Part shown: positions 1 to 9,293 of the stretch, one piece after another
Numbering within the stretch: position 1 is the first letter of the stretch
Layout: the number at the start of each line of letters is the position of its first letter
Assembly: GCA_021741245.1 (NCBI GenBank)
Contig: JAIOYF010000011.1
Location: forward strand, 1 to 64,000
DNA from: Paracoccaceae bacterium
GTDB taxonomy: Bacteria; Pseudomonadota; Alphaproteobacteria; Rhodobacterales; Rhodobacteraceae
Direction of reading: 5' to 3'
Length of the DNA: 64,000 nt
Made by a program: the position numbers and the translations under genes
The notes under the pieces: model-generated
Told to the model about the DNA's origin: nothing
Database searches by the model: none
Seen by the model: the letters and a program-made list of their open reading frames with translations, nothing else

Positions 1-646
1 GGCCCTTGAGACAACAACACACACAAATAACCATACCCAACAGAAACTTTGTTTCCCAGATTCCAGACAAAATTCCGCACAAAAACACACAGTGCAAAGA
101 CTCACGCCAGCCGGGCGCGGGGTGACCAGACACGGACCAGCAAAAGCGCCACTACGGCAGCCGCTGCCAAGTTTCCGGATCGATCCGCGCAGCGACCTTT
201 TGAGCAGCAAGCGGCATCCCGCCGCCAAAGGCATTCCAGTGCAGCGTGTCGCCCACCGATCGCAGGCCTGCGGCCAATAGATCATGGCGCACCGGTCACA
301 AGAAGTGGAAGAGAAGCGATCTGGAGCGTCCAGCAGATTGGCCCTTGCTATTGGGCTTCAACCGATACCCCCCTCTCTGGCATGCCCTATGTCAGGGTCT
401 CGCTTGCCTGCCAGAATGCGCGCCTCGCGTTCTGCGTCCTTGATCCGCGCCTTTTTTGGCGGATGTCCGGACGGGCCATTTGCTTCCATCACACTGACCT
501 GGCGCGCTCATACGCTAAAGGATCGCCCGATGAGTTCCGGGCGTCAGGTCAAAGTTCTAACGGCTGGCTGAATTCGCAGCATTGCTGGCAAGGATCGGCC
601 GCATAGGTCATAAGCCACGTTAGCATCCTAATCGAGCGTTCGCGCG
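1..646. other. Left edge, no supported gene
   Basis: The stretch left of flgD has several short overlapping open frames on the plus strand (for example 49-606), but their translations are basic, low in recognisable motifs and mutually overlapping, so none can be supported. The first 100 bases are A/C rich, the rest GC rich. It may hold the 3' untranslated region of the leftward flgD transcript or decayed coding sequence. Confidence 0.4.
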
Positions 647-1294
647 TCACGGCACCCGCAACGCGGTCACAGAGCTTGCGGAAACCTCAACTCCACCGCG
701 CAAAAGAAGTTTTGTGCCGCCAACACCGCCACGCGCCTCAAGAATTTGTGCATAGCTTTCAACTGGCCCTGTCGACAGCATGTCACCCTGAAAATAGCTC
801 TCAAGGCTCAGCGTATAGGTTGCGTGTTGCAAGGGGTCGCCCCTGATATCTGCGCCCAACCATTCGTACTGATCCTCGCCCAAGGGCACATCCTCGCGTG
901 AGACGATGGTTCCCGCCGCGTCGCGGACCACTAGGACCGCGCGGTCTGCGCTTGCGGCGGGTTTGAGCGACACCGTGACAGGCGCGCCATCCAGAAACAC
1001 TGGCGCAGCGGAGCGCGCTTCTTGCCCAACCCAACCTGCGAGCTGCGCCATTCCAAGCACATCGAATTGCGACTGCATCGCTTCCAGCAACTGGTTCGTT
1101 CGCACCGCTTGCTCCACCCCGGAAAAGGTCGCCAACTGAACCGCATAGTCAGCAGAATCAATGGGGTTGAGTGGATCTTGGTTTTGCATTTGGGTGGTCA
1201 GCATCTTTAGGAACGTCTCATAATCAGAGCTGATCTTTGGGGTACTGACTGATTGAGATATGGCTGGAGTGCTGGTGAACGGGGTCACGTCCAT
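647..1294 (-). CDS. flgD: Flagellar hook assembly protein FlgD
   Basis: 215 aa. FlgD is the scaffold that caps the growing hook and lets hook subunits polymerise. The N-terminal third carries the family signature: residues reading FLKMLTTQMQNQDPLNPID, followed by an FSGVEQAVRTNQLLE segment. A beta-rich C-terminal part with a VSLKPAA core resembles the FlgD tudor/FnIII-like domain. The ATG at 1294 has an AAGGGAC ribosome site just upstream. It lies 14 bp downstream of fliK on the same strand, so the two hook genes are one transcript. Confidence 0.93.
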   Translation of the reverse strand: MDVTPFTSTPAISQSVSTPKISSDYETFLKMLTTQMQNQDPLNPIDSADYAVQLATFSGVEQAVRTNQLLEAMQSQFDVLGMAQLAGWVGQEARSAAPVFLDGAPVTVSLKPAASADRAVLVVRDAAGTIVSREDVPLGEDQYEWLGADIRGDPLQHATYTLSLESYFQGDMLSTGPVESYAQILEARGGVGGTKLLLRGGVEVSASSVTALRVP

Positions 1295-1308
1295 GGCAAT
1301 GTCCCTTT

Positions 1309-4125
1309 CTAAAGACGCAAATCAAGCCGCCCATCGGCGGCAATCAGACGGGAATGAGGAAGAGATGGGGTGATGGCGGATTCGGAAGGGTCGATCCCAT
1401 CCGGGGATGCGGCCCGTTCCCCTTTTGCCTGTTCCCGTTGTGACCAGTTGCCAAAACTCAGGCTAGGTTGACCAAGGCCCGATTGGCGCAACTCCCCAAG
1501 CAACTGATCGACATTGCGCCGCAAGAGTTCCATCGTTTCGCCCCGTTCGACATAAAGGCTGATATGGAGCCGATCGCCTTTCGTTGTCATTTCGAATTGC
1601 ACGTGGCCAAGCTCTTCCGGACTGAGCGTCAGCTTGATCTGGTCTGCTGTTTCTTGACGAATAAGGGTCTGTAAACCCTGCGAAACCTGCACGAATAAGT
1701 GTCGTGGAGCGATCTGGGACGTCATGGAATGATGTAGGATGGGTTGCAAAAACCCAATGCCGCTTCCCGTCATGAACGCATTTTCCAGATCCCCCCGCTC
1801 AGAGTCCGGGGATATCAGCGGCATCGAAGGATCCGTGATCGGTGCCATCAAGGGGACCGCAGAACCAAGGTCGGAGGACGGTTTTGGCTTGGTCTGTCCT
1901 TTGCTGTTGGCCGTTTGCGATAGCTGCTGATCTTCGTCTGCGCCGGTTGAACTTGCGTTTCGGCCTGCCCTTGCTGGGGAGCCATGCTTTACTTGTGGCC
2001 GATCCGCCAATAGCCCAAGTTGTTCACTTTGCCTGGTCAAGCTGCCCCCTACAGCCATTTTTGTTGCAGCCGCAGGCAAATCGAGGATCGGTGCCGCCGT
2101 TTGGGGTTGGAGGACACCCTCTTCCCTTTTGTCCGGCAAAGCCGATGGCCGCTGATGATCCGCGCCGTCAGGTGGCATTGGTATAGCGGGTTTGGCTGCA
2201 ACGGGCGTCGTATCCTGCGCAGCAATGGATTTGGACGGGTTGGCCGTAGATGAGTTTTGCCCATCGTCTATGCCCCTGACGCCGGCCAGTTCAGCAACCG
2301 ACCTAGTGCCCGTAGGATCATCCACCGCGTGCAACATGAACGCTGTCACAAAGGACCGCTCTCCGCGCAGTTCGGTTGCTTTATCTGCCACGGAAAAGGG
2401 AACATCTGCGGAGTCTGTCACAGGGCGCACCCTGACGGTGGCCATAGGATGGAAGCTGTGCGGCATAGAGCGGGCCAAACTTTGATCTGCTGGAACGCGG
2501 AAAAGCAGATCTTGTGTTTCCTGATCAATCGCAAGGGGGGAGGTTATGGGAACGTTTCCTGCTGTCGATGTGGAAACACTGACCGCCCCCGCAGGGTCGA
2601 CGCGTTGCATCATGGGGCGGCGCAGATCGTCATCCCCCGGCGCATGCGCGGGCAGGCCTTGTCTTTCCTGCGGACCGGAAAGGGGCGATCTTTGAATCGT
2701 TTGTTGTCCAGACGCCGACGATGCCTCAATCGTTTCGATCAGAGCGGTCCGAAGCGGCATTGAGCGGTTTGACACCTGAAAAACAACTGGTCGAGCTATC
2801 GGGCTTAAGGTGTCCCCCAGAACCTGATCTGGGAGAACACCAGACCTTTGATTATCTGTCATAGAGGGTGTCTTGACCATTCCCACGACACCTTCGGGGT
2901 TCGGCCTAAATTGTTCTGGGGCCAGATCAGCTTGAGTACCTGACGACGGACTTTGGGATGGCGCCCCCGCAACGACTTTACTGTTCCCGACAGGGGTTGT
3001 CGCCATGCTTAGGGGAGGCTCCTGCAATGGTGAGGTAGCGGCCGATCCGTCCCTGTCTTGATTTGGCTGGTGATCAAAACGGGACCGATTATTCACCCCG
3101 CCACGAAAGGCCGCGGCAGTCAGGGGCCGTTCATCGCTGGATCCCGAACCGCCATGCGCCTTGGCTGCCACCTCTGCGCCCTGCTGTGAGGTAAGGCCTG
3201 GAACATGGGCTGTTGGTTGCCGTTCTATGACGAGACCGGGCGTCAGACCCCTATCTGAAACTGTTTTGCCCGCAGAATTCGTTTTCGATCCGTCATTGGA
3301 TGACACTTGACCCGGAAGCCGTTGAACGGTTTCCCGACCGTCTGGCATTTCAGTTTCTAGGCCCGCACCTTCGGGCCCAGTAGCCGCCGCAAGGCCGCCA
3401 TGGTTTGAGGCACTTGATAGATCGGCGCTTGAGCGGACAAAGGACTGCGCCACCGCGTTCAGCACGGGGGAATCGATGCCACTTTGACCGAGAGTATCCG
3501 GGTCTGAGTCCGGCTTTTGCTCCGCTGCACCAAAAGTATAACTGCCCGCTTCCATTGCCGATTGCGATTGTTGTGGCGGGATTGTGTTGCTGCCCAAAGA
3601 CGGTTCAACCAAAGCCTCTGGTTCACCCCCCGTCATGCGCCCCATCAAACCTGAGGTCTGATCGACTTCCGTGGGACTGTGTGGCCCCAGCCTTTCCGTT
3701 CGAACCGCCGACGCAGAAGGCACCGCAGTCAAAATTCGGGCCTGCGGTTCAGAGGTTGGGGACAGACCGCCGGATTCGATAACTGTCGCCTGTAAAATCC
3801 CAAGCGCTTGCCCGTCTGCGCCCTGTTGATCATCCCCAAAGGGTTCACTGTCGGACTTCCCCGCTTCTACAGGGGGCTCTGAACTCACCAAATTTGCCGA
3901 AAGATCGCGTGCCTCGGCGGAATCGGTCTTTGCGATGGGATTGCCGGACCCAATGACCTGTCCCTTCATGATCTCCAGCGCAGAGCGCTCAGGCAATGAC
4001 CTGTTTTCGGCCGCCATAAGGGCGGCAAAGTTTCCGTCCCCCGCCGCAGAAGGGCCCAAAGGGGTGCCAACGGGTTGGGCTTGGTTCTGCGTGGCGACAG
4101 ATGAGATTGGTCTGTGTATGTGCAT
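1309..4125 (-). CDS. fliK: Flagellar hook-length control protein FliK
   Basis: 938 aa. FliK is the secreted ruler that sets hook length and switches export specificity. The first ~780 residues are low-complexity, rich in Ser, Pro, Gln and Gly, as usual for the ruler part. The last ~120 residues form the conserved Flg_hook domain, with the diagnostic LTLSPEELGHVQFEM motif and the following LLRRNVDQLLGELRQSGL segment. The protein is longer than enterobacterial FliK (about 400 aa), consistent with the variable ruler. First gene of the leftward fliK-flgD pair. Confidence 0.9.
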   Translation of the reverse strand: MHIHRPISSVATQNQAQPVGTPLGPSAAGDGNFAALMAAENRSLPERSALEIMKGQVIGSGNPIAKTDSAEARDLSANLVSSEPPVEAGKSDSEPFGDDQQGADGQALGILQATVIESGGLSPTSEPQARILTAVPSASAVRTERLGPHSPTEVDQTSGLMGRMTGGEPEALVEPSLGSNTIPPQQSQSAMEAGSYTFGAAEQKPDSDPDTLGQSGIDSPVLNAVAQSFVRSSADLSSASNHGGLAAATGPEGAGLETEMPDGRETVQRLPGQVSSNDGSKTNSAGKTVSDRGLTPGLVIERQPTAHVPGLTSQQGAEVAAKAHGGSGSSDERPLTAAAFRGGVNNRSRFDHQPNQDRDGSAATSPLQEPPLSMATTPVGNSKVVAGAPSQSPSSGTQADLAPEQFRPNPEGVVGMVKTPSMTDNQRSGVLPDQVLGDTLSPIARPVVFQVSNRSMPLRTALIETIEASSASGQQTIQRSPLSGPQERQGLPAHAPGDDDLRRPMMQRVDPAGAVSVSTSTAGNVPITSPLAIDQETQDLLFRVPADQSLARSMPHSFHPMATVRVRPVTDSADVPFSVADKATELRGERSFVTAFMLHAVDDPTGTRSVAELAGVRGIDDGQNSSTANPSKSIAAQDTTPVAAKPAIPMPPDGADHQRPSALPDKREEGVLQPQTAAPILDLPAAATKMAVGGSLTRQSEQLGLLADRPQVKHGSPARAGRNASSTGADEDQQLSQTANSKGQTKPKPSSDLGSAVPLMAPITDPSMPLISPDSERGDLENAFMTGSGIGFLQPILHHSMTSQIAPRHLFVQVSQGLQTLIRQETADQIKLTLSPEELGHVQFEMTTKGDRLHISLYVERGETMELLRRNVDQLLGELRQSGLGQPSLSFGNWSQREQAKGERAASPDGIDPSESAITPSLPHSRLIAADGRLDLRL

Positions 4126-4238
4126 TCTGCATTCCGACTGCTGTCGTGATCAGCCTTCAAAATGACCGCCATTGCTTACCGACTGTTTACCCAACTTGGG
4201 GATAGTCAGAAAAATTCAACGGAAAATGGAATCATGTG
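4126..4238. promoter_or_regulatory. Divergent promoter region fliK / flgJ-like
   Basis: About 110 bp separate the starts of the leftward fliK and the rightward rod-binding gene, so both promoters should lie here. Short CCGACTG motifs occur twice (near 4134 and 4179). No convincing sigma-54 or CtrA box was recognised by eye. Confidence 0.45.
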
Positions 4239-4541
4239 ATGCAGAACGTTTTGACAGGCCCGCACCCTTTGGTCGTGCCCCAGCCCCAAGCACGTCCTGA
4301 CGGACCCGCGGGGTTGCGCGCCAAAGCGATGGAGCTTGAGGCTGCATTTCTTGCTGAAATGCTGTCCTACACCGGGCTGGGTGACGGTTCGACCTCGTTC
4401 GGGGGGGGGGTCGGAGAAGAGCAGTTCGCATCCTTTCTTCGGGGGGAGCAGGCAAAACTGATGGTCCAAAAGGGCGGTATCGGATTGGCGGAAACGATTT
4501 TTGATGCCTTGATCAAGGCAGAGGAACGCAAACATGATTGA
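4239..4541 (+). CDS. Rod-binding protein, FlgJ N-terminal domain type
   Basis: 100 aa from the ATG at 4239; a GTG directly in front at 4236 is an equally possible start. The sequence LRAKAMELEAAFLAEMLSYTGLG then FASFLRGEQAKLMVQKGGIGLAETIFDALIK matches the rod-binding domain of FlgJ, which caps the rod during assembly. It lacks the muramidase domain of enterobacterial FlgJ; that activity may come from the lytic transglycosylase gene at 18141. A run of ten G residues (4401-4410) sits inside the frame. It overlaps the next gene by 8 bp. Confidence 0.82.
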   Translation: MQNVLTGPHPLVVPQPQARPDGPAGLRAKAMELEAAFLAEMLSYTGLGDGSTSFGGGVGEEQFASFLRGEQAKLMVQKGGIGLAETIFDALIKAEERKHD

Positions 4542-4854
4542 AAACATACAAACCGTTCTGGATGATATGCGCGGAGCAATTGTCGCCGGGGATTATGAAA
4601 AGCTGACCGGACTTTTGCCCGCGCTGTCTGCGGCAGAAAAAAGCCTTGCCCCAACAGGCATGGCCGACCTTGCGGCCCTGCGCGCAAAGGCTGCGCAGAA
4701 TGCAGCCTGCCTTGACGCCGCGATTTCCGGGGTGAAATCAGCCCGTCGCCGCCTTCGTGAAATTGCACAGGCCGAAATGGGCCTGACAACATATGACCGC
4801 GAAGGCGCAAAGGCGGTGCACCTGGCAGCCCCCTCTAAGTCAAGACGCGTCTGA
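4534..4854 (+). CDS. FlgN-like flagellar chaperone candidate
   Basis: 106 aa, mostly helical: an N-terminal helix IENIQTVLDDMRGAIVAGDYEKL, then LAALRAKAAQNAACLDAAISGVKSARRRLREIAQ. Size, helical character and position directly after the rod-binding gene (8-bp overlap) fit FlgN-type chaperones, which deliver hook-filament junction proteins to the export gate. The match is by shape and context rather than a strong motif, so the name is tentative. Confidence 0.6.
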   Translation: MIENIQTVLDDMRGAIVAGDYEKLTGLLPALSAAEKSLAPTGMADLAALRAKAAQNAACLDAAISGVKSARRRLREIAQAEMGLTTYDREGAKAVHLAAPSKSRRV

Positions 4855-4992
4855 ATTGTCTCAAATCATCGGTGTATGGTCCTGCCTGATTCACCGATGC
4901 TTAGGGGTTAGAGGATTTGATCGGACTTGCGCCCCGAGGTCGGGGTGGCGCTGTGGGTCACACCCAAGGCAAAGGCAAGAATGCCCTTCCAG

Positions 4993-5006
4993 CCGTCTGC
5001 AGACGG
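4993..5006. promoter_or_regulatory. Perfect 14-bp palindrome upstream of flagellin
   Basis: CCGTCTGCAGACGG is a perfect palindrome about 45 bp before the flagellin ATG. It is either a protein operator or, in the mRNA, a hairpin in the 5' untranslated leader. In Caulobacter FlbT acts on the flagellin mRNA leader; linking this palindrome with FlbT is inference. Confidence 0.45.
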
Positions 5007-5051
5007 TAACTTATGCCGCGAAAAAGCGCGGTGCTTGCGAAGGAAACGAAC

Positions 5052-6341
5052 ATGTCCTCTATTCTGACCAACAACGGCGCGATGGTCGCATTGCAGACCA
5101 TGATGTCCATCAACAAGAACATGGGCAAAGTCCAATCTGAGATTTCCACGGGTAAATCGGTGGGCTCGGCAAAGGACAATGCGGCGGTCTGGGCCATTTC
5201 CAAGGTGATGGAATCTGATGTAAAGGGCTTCAAGGCAATCTCGGACAGCCTGTCGCTTGGCTCGTCGACCATTGCCGTTGCCCGCTCCGCCTCGGAACAG
5301 ATCACCGACCTTCTGACCGAGATCAAAGGCAAGATCGTCAACTCCCAGGAAGACAACGTTGACCGCACCAAGATTCAGGCCGACGTTTCTGCACTGCGCG
5401 ATCAGATCGGCTCCATTGTGGGCGCGGCACAGTTCAATGGTCTGAACCTGCTGTCGAACCGTCAGGGCGGCACCACGGTGGCCAATATCGTTGGCAACAC
5501 GGGCGCGGGTGCCGGGATCCTCGGATCCAGTGAGGTCAACGTCCTGTCCTCACTCGATCGCAGCTCTACCGGTGTCAAATCGTCCAGCATCTCTGTCGGC
5601 AAGGCGGATCTTGGCACGCAGCAACGCACGGCTGGGGCGGGCACGGATATCGCGTCGGCAACTGCTGCAACGGGTGCAGGTGCAATTGCAGCAGCTGCGT
5701 CGGGGACGATTGCGATTGTTGGTGATACGGGTACGGCTGCGCGCGGCGGAAACAAGGTCATCGCAGGCGACACCTATACCATCGCAGGCGTGACGGGCAT
5801 CTCGGCAACGCTGAACTATGTTGCGCGCGACGGTGACAGCACGACCGATATCGCCAAAGGACTGGTGGCCCGTGTCAATTTCGAGGCGAAGAAGGCCGGA
5901 TTGGCCTATACGGCAGAGCTTGACACCTCGGGCACGAACCCGGGCGTCAAGATTACCAACAACACCGCAGCCAGCATCACGACGACCTCTGCCGTAACAA
6001 CCGGCGGAACGGCTGGTGGTGGCCTTGAACTGCTGCGCGAAGTTGATGTCTCGACCTCGGCGGGTGCGGAAGCGGCACTTGCCGCCATCGAAGGCCTGAC
6101 CCAGACAGCCATTCAGGCCGCGTCTGACTTTGGTACCGCACAAAAGCGGATCGACGTTCAGCAGGACTTCGTGACCAGCCTTGTCGACTCGCTCAAATCA
6201 GGCATCGGCTCGATGGTTGATGCGAACATGGAAGAAGCCTCCGCGCGTCTGCAAGCGTTGCAAGTGCAGCAGCAGCTGGCCACACAATCCTTGTCGATTG
6301 CCAACCAGGCACCGCAGAACATTCTGGCACTCTTCCGCTAA
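5052..6341 (+). CDS. fliC: Flagellin
   Basis: 429 aa. The N terminus SSILTNNGAMVALQTMMSINKNMGKVQSEISTG and the C terminus ending QQQLATQSLSIANQAPQNILALFR are the conserved coiled-coil D0/D1 ends of flagellin; the middle (about residues 160-330) is variable, Ala/Gly/Thr-rich and surface exposed. The ATG at 5052 is preferred over an in-frame ATG at 5013 because the protein then starts with the usual flagellin N terminus and is preceded by AAGGAAACGAAC. flaF and flbT follow directly, the standard alphaproteobacterial arrangement. Confidence 0.95.
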   Translation: MSSILTNNGAMVALQTMMSINKNMGKVQSEISTGKSVGSAKDNAAVWAISKVMESDVKGFKAISDSLSLGSSTIAVARSASEQITDLLTEIKGKIVNSQEDNVDRTKIQADVSALRDQIGSIVGAAQFNGLNLLSNRQGGTTVANIVGNTGAGAGILGSSEVNVLSSLDRSSTGVKSSSISVGKADLGTQQRTAGAGTDIASATAATGAGAIAAAASGTIAIVGDTGTAARGGNKVIAGDTYTIAGVTGISATLNYVARDGDSTTDIAKGLVARVNFEAKKAGLAYTAELDTSGTNPGVKITNNTAASITTTSAVTTGGTAGGGLELLREVDVSTSAGAEAALAAIEGLTQTAIQAASDFGTAQKRIDVQQDFVTSLVDSLKSGIGSMVDANMEEASARLQALQVQQQLATQSLSIANQAPQNILALFR

Positions 6342-6347
6342 GGCATT

Positions 6348-6369
6348 GGGCCGGGGGCAACCCCGGCCC
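6348..6369 (+). terminator. Strong GC hairpin after flagellin
   Basis: A 9-bp perfect stem (GGGCCGGGG with CCCCGGCCC) closed by a GCAA tetraloop begins 6 bp after the flagellin stop. There is no T-run, so it may protect the abundant flagellin mRNA 3' end or reduce read-through into flaF rather than terminate fully. Confidence 0.65.
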
Positions 6370-6406
6370 CATCCCCTGATCAACACAGCAAAGCGAAGGA
6401 TTCGCC

Positions 6407-6784
6407 GTGAACGCGCTTATTCACCCGAAAACGGGTTATGCCCGACCGGATGCCACCCTGCGTCCCATGCGCAGCATCGAATATGAGGCCTTGGCCCGCG
6501 TGACGCGCAAGCTGTCCGCCGCATGGCCGCGCCGGAAAGATGACTTTCCAGCGCTCATCGCTGCCCTCAATGACAATCTGACACTTTGGTCGACCTTGGC
6601 GGCCGATGTGGCCCTGCCAGAAAACGGCCTTCCAGCGCCGCTGCGCGCACAATTGTTTTATCTTTATGAGTTTACGGATCATCACAGCCGCACGGTTCGC
6701 GATGGCAAGGCGACTGTGGATGTATTGATTGACGTCAACACGGCTGTCATGCGGGGTCTTCGCGGCCAAGGCGGTGAGCTATGA
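6407..6784 (+). CDS. flaF: Flagellar biosynthesis regulator FlaF
   Basis: 125 aa from a GTG start preceded by GCGAAGGATTCGCC. FlaF promotes flagellin synthesis and secretion in alphaproteobacteria, acting together with FlbT. The signature IEYEALARVTRKL, LIAALNDNLTLWSTLAADVA and LFYLYEFTDHHSRTVRDG is clear. Its stop codon overlaps the flbT start (ATGA), so the two are translationally coupled. Confidence 0.92.
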   Translation: MNALIHPKTGYARPDATLRPMRSIEYEALARVTRKLSAAWPRRKDDFPALIAALNDNLTLWSTLAADVALPENGLPAPLRAQLFYLYEFTDHHSRTVRDGKATVDVLIDVNTAVMRGLRGQGGEL

Positions 6785-7185
6785 GCGGCCTTGTCCTGAA
6801 GCTGGGCCCGCACGAGAGGGTCTTGATCAACGGAGCCGTGATCGAAAACGGGGATCGACGCTCTCGCCTCGCGATCATGACGCCCAATGCACATATCTTG
6901 CGCCTGCGGGACGCAATCCACCCCGAAGAGGTCAACACGCCAGTGCGCCGTGTGTGCTATATTGCACAGTTGGTCTTGTCTGGAGATACAGATGCCAAAG
7001 ACGCGCAGATGCAATTGTTGCGGGGTATCGAACAGCTTAGTCAGGTTCTTACCGATCCCGACAGCCGCCTTCAGCTGTCAATCGCAAGCAAGGCGGTTCT
7101 GGATAACCAGCACTATCAGGTTCTCAAGGCATTGAGGAGCCTTTTACCACGAGAAGAACGCCTGATGGCCGTGGGGGCAGCATGA
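6781..7185 (+). CDS. flbT: Flagellin translation regulator FlbT
   Basis: 134 aa. FlbT is the post-transcriptional regulator of flagellin mRNA in alphaproteobacteria. Family features are the N-terminal LVLKLGPHERVLINGAVIENGDRRSRLAI segment, the TPNAHILRLRDAI core and the C-terminal LKALRSLLPREERLM helix. It overlaps flaF by 4 bp in front and the DUF1217 gene by 4 bp behind, giving a tight flaF-flbT-DUF1217 unit. Confidence 0.92.
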   Translation: MSGLVLKLGPHERVLINGAVIENGDRRSRLAIMTPNAHILRLRDAIHPEEVNTPVRRVCYIAQLVLSGDTDAKDAQMQLLRGIEQLSQVLTDPDSRLQLSIASKAVLDNQHYQVLKALRSLLPREERLMAVGAA

Positions 7186-7982
7186 CATTCTCCCCCGTCT
7201 TGCCCATTGGCGGCTTTGCTGGCTATGCCTTTTTGAAGCGAACGATGGCGGCCCAAACGGCTGCCTTCACAGCCCAAGCCAGCGTAAAGCGCGATGAGGC
7301 CTACTTTCGGGACAAGATCGGAACGATCAACACGGCAGAAGAGCTTGTCAAAGATCAACGCCTGTTGCGCGTCTCGTTGGCGGCTTTCGGTCTGGAAGAC
7401 GATGTGCCGAACAAATACTTCATCCGAAAGGTGCTGGAGGACGGCACTTTGAAAACGGATTCATTGGCCAACAAGTTGACGGACAAACGCTATGCCAAGT
7501 TGGCGACGGCATTTTCCTTCAATTTGTCGACACCCCGCACAAAACTTTCCGACTTTGCCGACAAAATCCTGAAAGACTATGAAACCAAGCAGTTTGCGGT
7601 CGCTGTGGGCCAGCAGAATGAGGATATGCGCCTTGCCCTCAATGCCGAGCAAGAGCTGCCTGCTCTTGCCTCTTCGTCGTCCTCGGCCTCTGCCAAATGG
7701 TATTCGGTCCTTGGCAATGGTCCCCTGAGGACCGTTTTTGAGAAAGCCTTTGGACTGCCAAGTTCCTTTGGCGCCATCGATATCGATAAACAGGTTGAAA
7801 CGATGCAACGACGGGCAGAATCGCTGTTTGGGGCGAACACGGTTGATCAATTCAGCGATCCTGAAAAGGTGGACACATTGGTGCGCAAATTCCTGATCCG
7901 CTCAGAGGTTGAAAGCTACAACCTCGGTATGAGCCGTGGTCAAGTTGCGTTGACGCTTTTGCAAAATGCCAACTCCTTCTGA
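7182..7982 (+). CDS. DUF1217 flagellar-cluster protein
   Basis: 266 aa. The sequence contains the DUF1217 pattern: Phe-rich N terminus (GGFAGYAFLKRTM), then FRDKIGTINTAEELVKDQRLLRVSLAAFGLEDDVPNKYFIRKVLEDG and later YAKLATAFSFN. The family occurs in alphaproteobacterial flagellar loci; its molecular role is not established. The gene overlaps flbT by 4 bp and meets fliI tail to tail with no gap (7982/7983). Confidence 0.82.
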   Translation: MTFSPVLPIGGFAGYAFLKRTMAAQTAAFTAQASVKRDEAYFRDKIGTINTAEELVKDQRLLRVSLAAFGLEDDVPNKYFIRKVLEDGTLKTDSLANKLTDKRYAKLATAFSFNLSTPRTKLSDFADKILKDYETKQFAVAVGQQNEDMRLALNAEQELPALASSSSSASAKWYSVLGNGPLRTVFEKAFGLPSSFGAIDIDKQVETMQRRAESLFGANTVDQFSDPEKVDTLVRKFLIRSEVESYNLGMSRGQVALTLLQNANSF

Positions 7983-9293
7983 TTACATTTGCAGACAGGC
8001 CTGCAAACGGCGAAAGCTGCCCTGCACATTCCCTTCGGGCGCATCTTCGGCCAAGAATGCATCCAACGCCGGGAACAGACGGATCGCCTGATCGATCAGG
8101 GCGTCTGACCCTTTTTGATAAAGGCCGGCCTGAACCATCATCTCTGCGCGATCCCAAGCCGATATCAGACGCCTGGTCCGGGCGATGAGTTCATTTTCGG
8201 CCTCTGACGCAGCCCAAGGCAAGCTACGTGAGACAGAGCGCAAAAGATCAATGGCTGGATAGCGGCCCCGCTCTGCAATGCGGCGATCAAGGACGACATG
8301 GCCATCCAGCACCCCGCGCAAGATGTCGGCAACCGGTTCATCCATATCTGATCCGGCGACCAGAACCGAGAAGATAGCGGTGATATCGCCCTGCCCCTCG
8401 GCACCCGGACCCGCGCGTTCGGCCAACGCCATGATCGCATGTTGCAGCGACGGAGGATAGCCGCGCAGACTGGCGGGCTCACCAGCTGACAGGGCGATTT
8501 CACGATGCGCCTCGGCAAAGCGGGTGACGCTGTCGGCGAGCAAAAGCACATGCAATCCCTGTTCGCGGAAATGTTCGGCCACTGCCATCGCCGTGAAGGC
8601 ACAGCGGCGGCGCAAGAGCGGGGAGCGGTCCGAGGTGGCGGCCACCACGATACTGCGCGCCATGCCTGTCCTGCCAAGGATGGTTTCGGTGAATTCACGC
8701 AGCTCACGCCCACGTTCCCCGATCAGCGCAATGACCACAACATCCGCCTCCAGCGATCGGGCGAAGCTGCCCAGAAGACTTGATTTACCAACACCAGAAC
8801 CTGCAAAAAGGCCAATCCGCTGGCCGCGCACGATGGGCAGAACCGTGTCGAATGCGGCTTTTCCCGTGCTGAGCCTTTCGCCCAGCCTGCGGCGATGTGC
8901 CGGGTCTGGCGGGGCCGCACGCAAGGCGCGGGATGTGATGCCTGAAAAGATCGGGCGCCCGTCCAACGGGCGACCCAAAGGGTCAAGGACACGGCCAATC
9001 CAACTGTTGTCGGGTGCAATCTCGGCGGCCCCTGCAAGGGCGATTTCCGTCCCGATTGACAATCCTTCCATCCCATCATCGGGCAGGATCGTAAGCAGGT
9101 CTGGGCCGATGCTGACCACCTCTCCGCCGCTGCGATATGTGGCGCCGATCTGGACCCGGTCGCCCAGCGCCGCGCAATGCTGCAGCCCCCGCACGGCAAG
9201 GGTGCCACCGCCCATGGACACAACCCGACCAATGGGTCGCGAAACCCCGATCCGGGTGATTTCCTTGGCAAGCGGCGCGAAAATATCGGTCAT
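7983..9293 (-). CDS. fliI: Flagellum-specific export ATPase FliI
   Basis: 436 aa. FliI is the ATPase of the flagellar type III export machine. The Walker A sequence GLFAGSGVGKSSLL, the catalytic GERGRELREF segment and HVLLLADSVTRFAEAHREIALSAGEP are intact. The open frame extends upstream to 9569, but that part overlaps flgB on the other strand; the ATG at 9293 (MTDIFAPLAKEI) with GGGAGAATCCC before it is the start. No FliH or FliJ gene is adjacent. Confidence 0.95.
   Translation of the reverse strand: MTDIFAPLAKEITRIGVSRPIGRVVSMGGGTLAVRGLQHCAALGDRVQIGATYRSGGEVVSIGPDLLTILPDDGMEGLSIGTEIALAGAAEIAPDNSWIGRVLDPLGRPLDGRPIFSGITSRALRAAPPDPAHRRRLGERLSTGKAAFDTVLPIVRGQRIGLFAGSGVGKSSLLGSFARSLEADVVVIALIGERGRELREFTETILGRTGMARSIVVAATSDRSPLLRRRCAFTAMAVAEHFREQGLHVLLLADSVTRFAEAHREIALSAGEPASLRGYPPSLQHAIMALAERAGPGAEGQGDITAIFSVLVAGSDMDEPVADILRGVLDGHVVLDRRIAERGRYPAIDLLRSVSRSLPWAASEAENELIARTRRLISAWDRAEMMVQAGLYQKGSDALIDQAIRLFPALDAFLAEDAPEGNVQGSFRRLQACLQM

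Noticed and set aside
49-606. Plus-strand open frame of 185 codons at the left edge
   Set aside because: Overlaps three other open frames, no ribosome site, no recognisable motif, composition unlike the flagellar proteins next to it.
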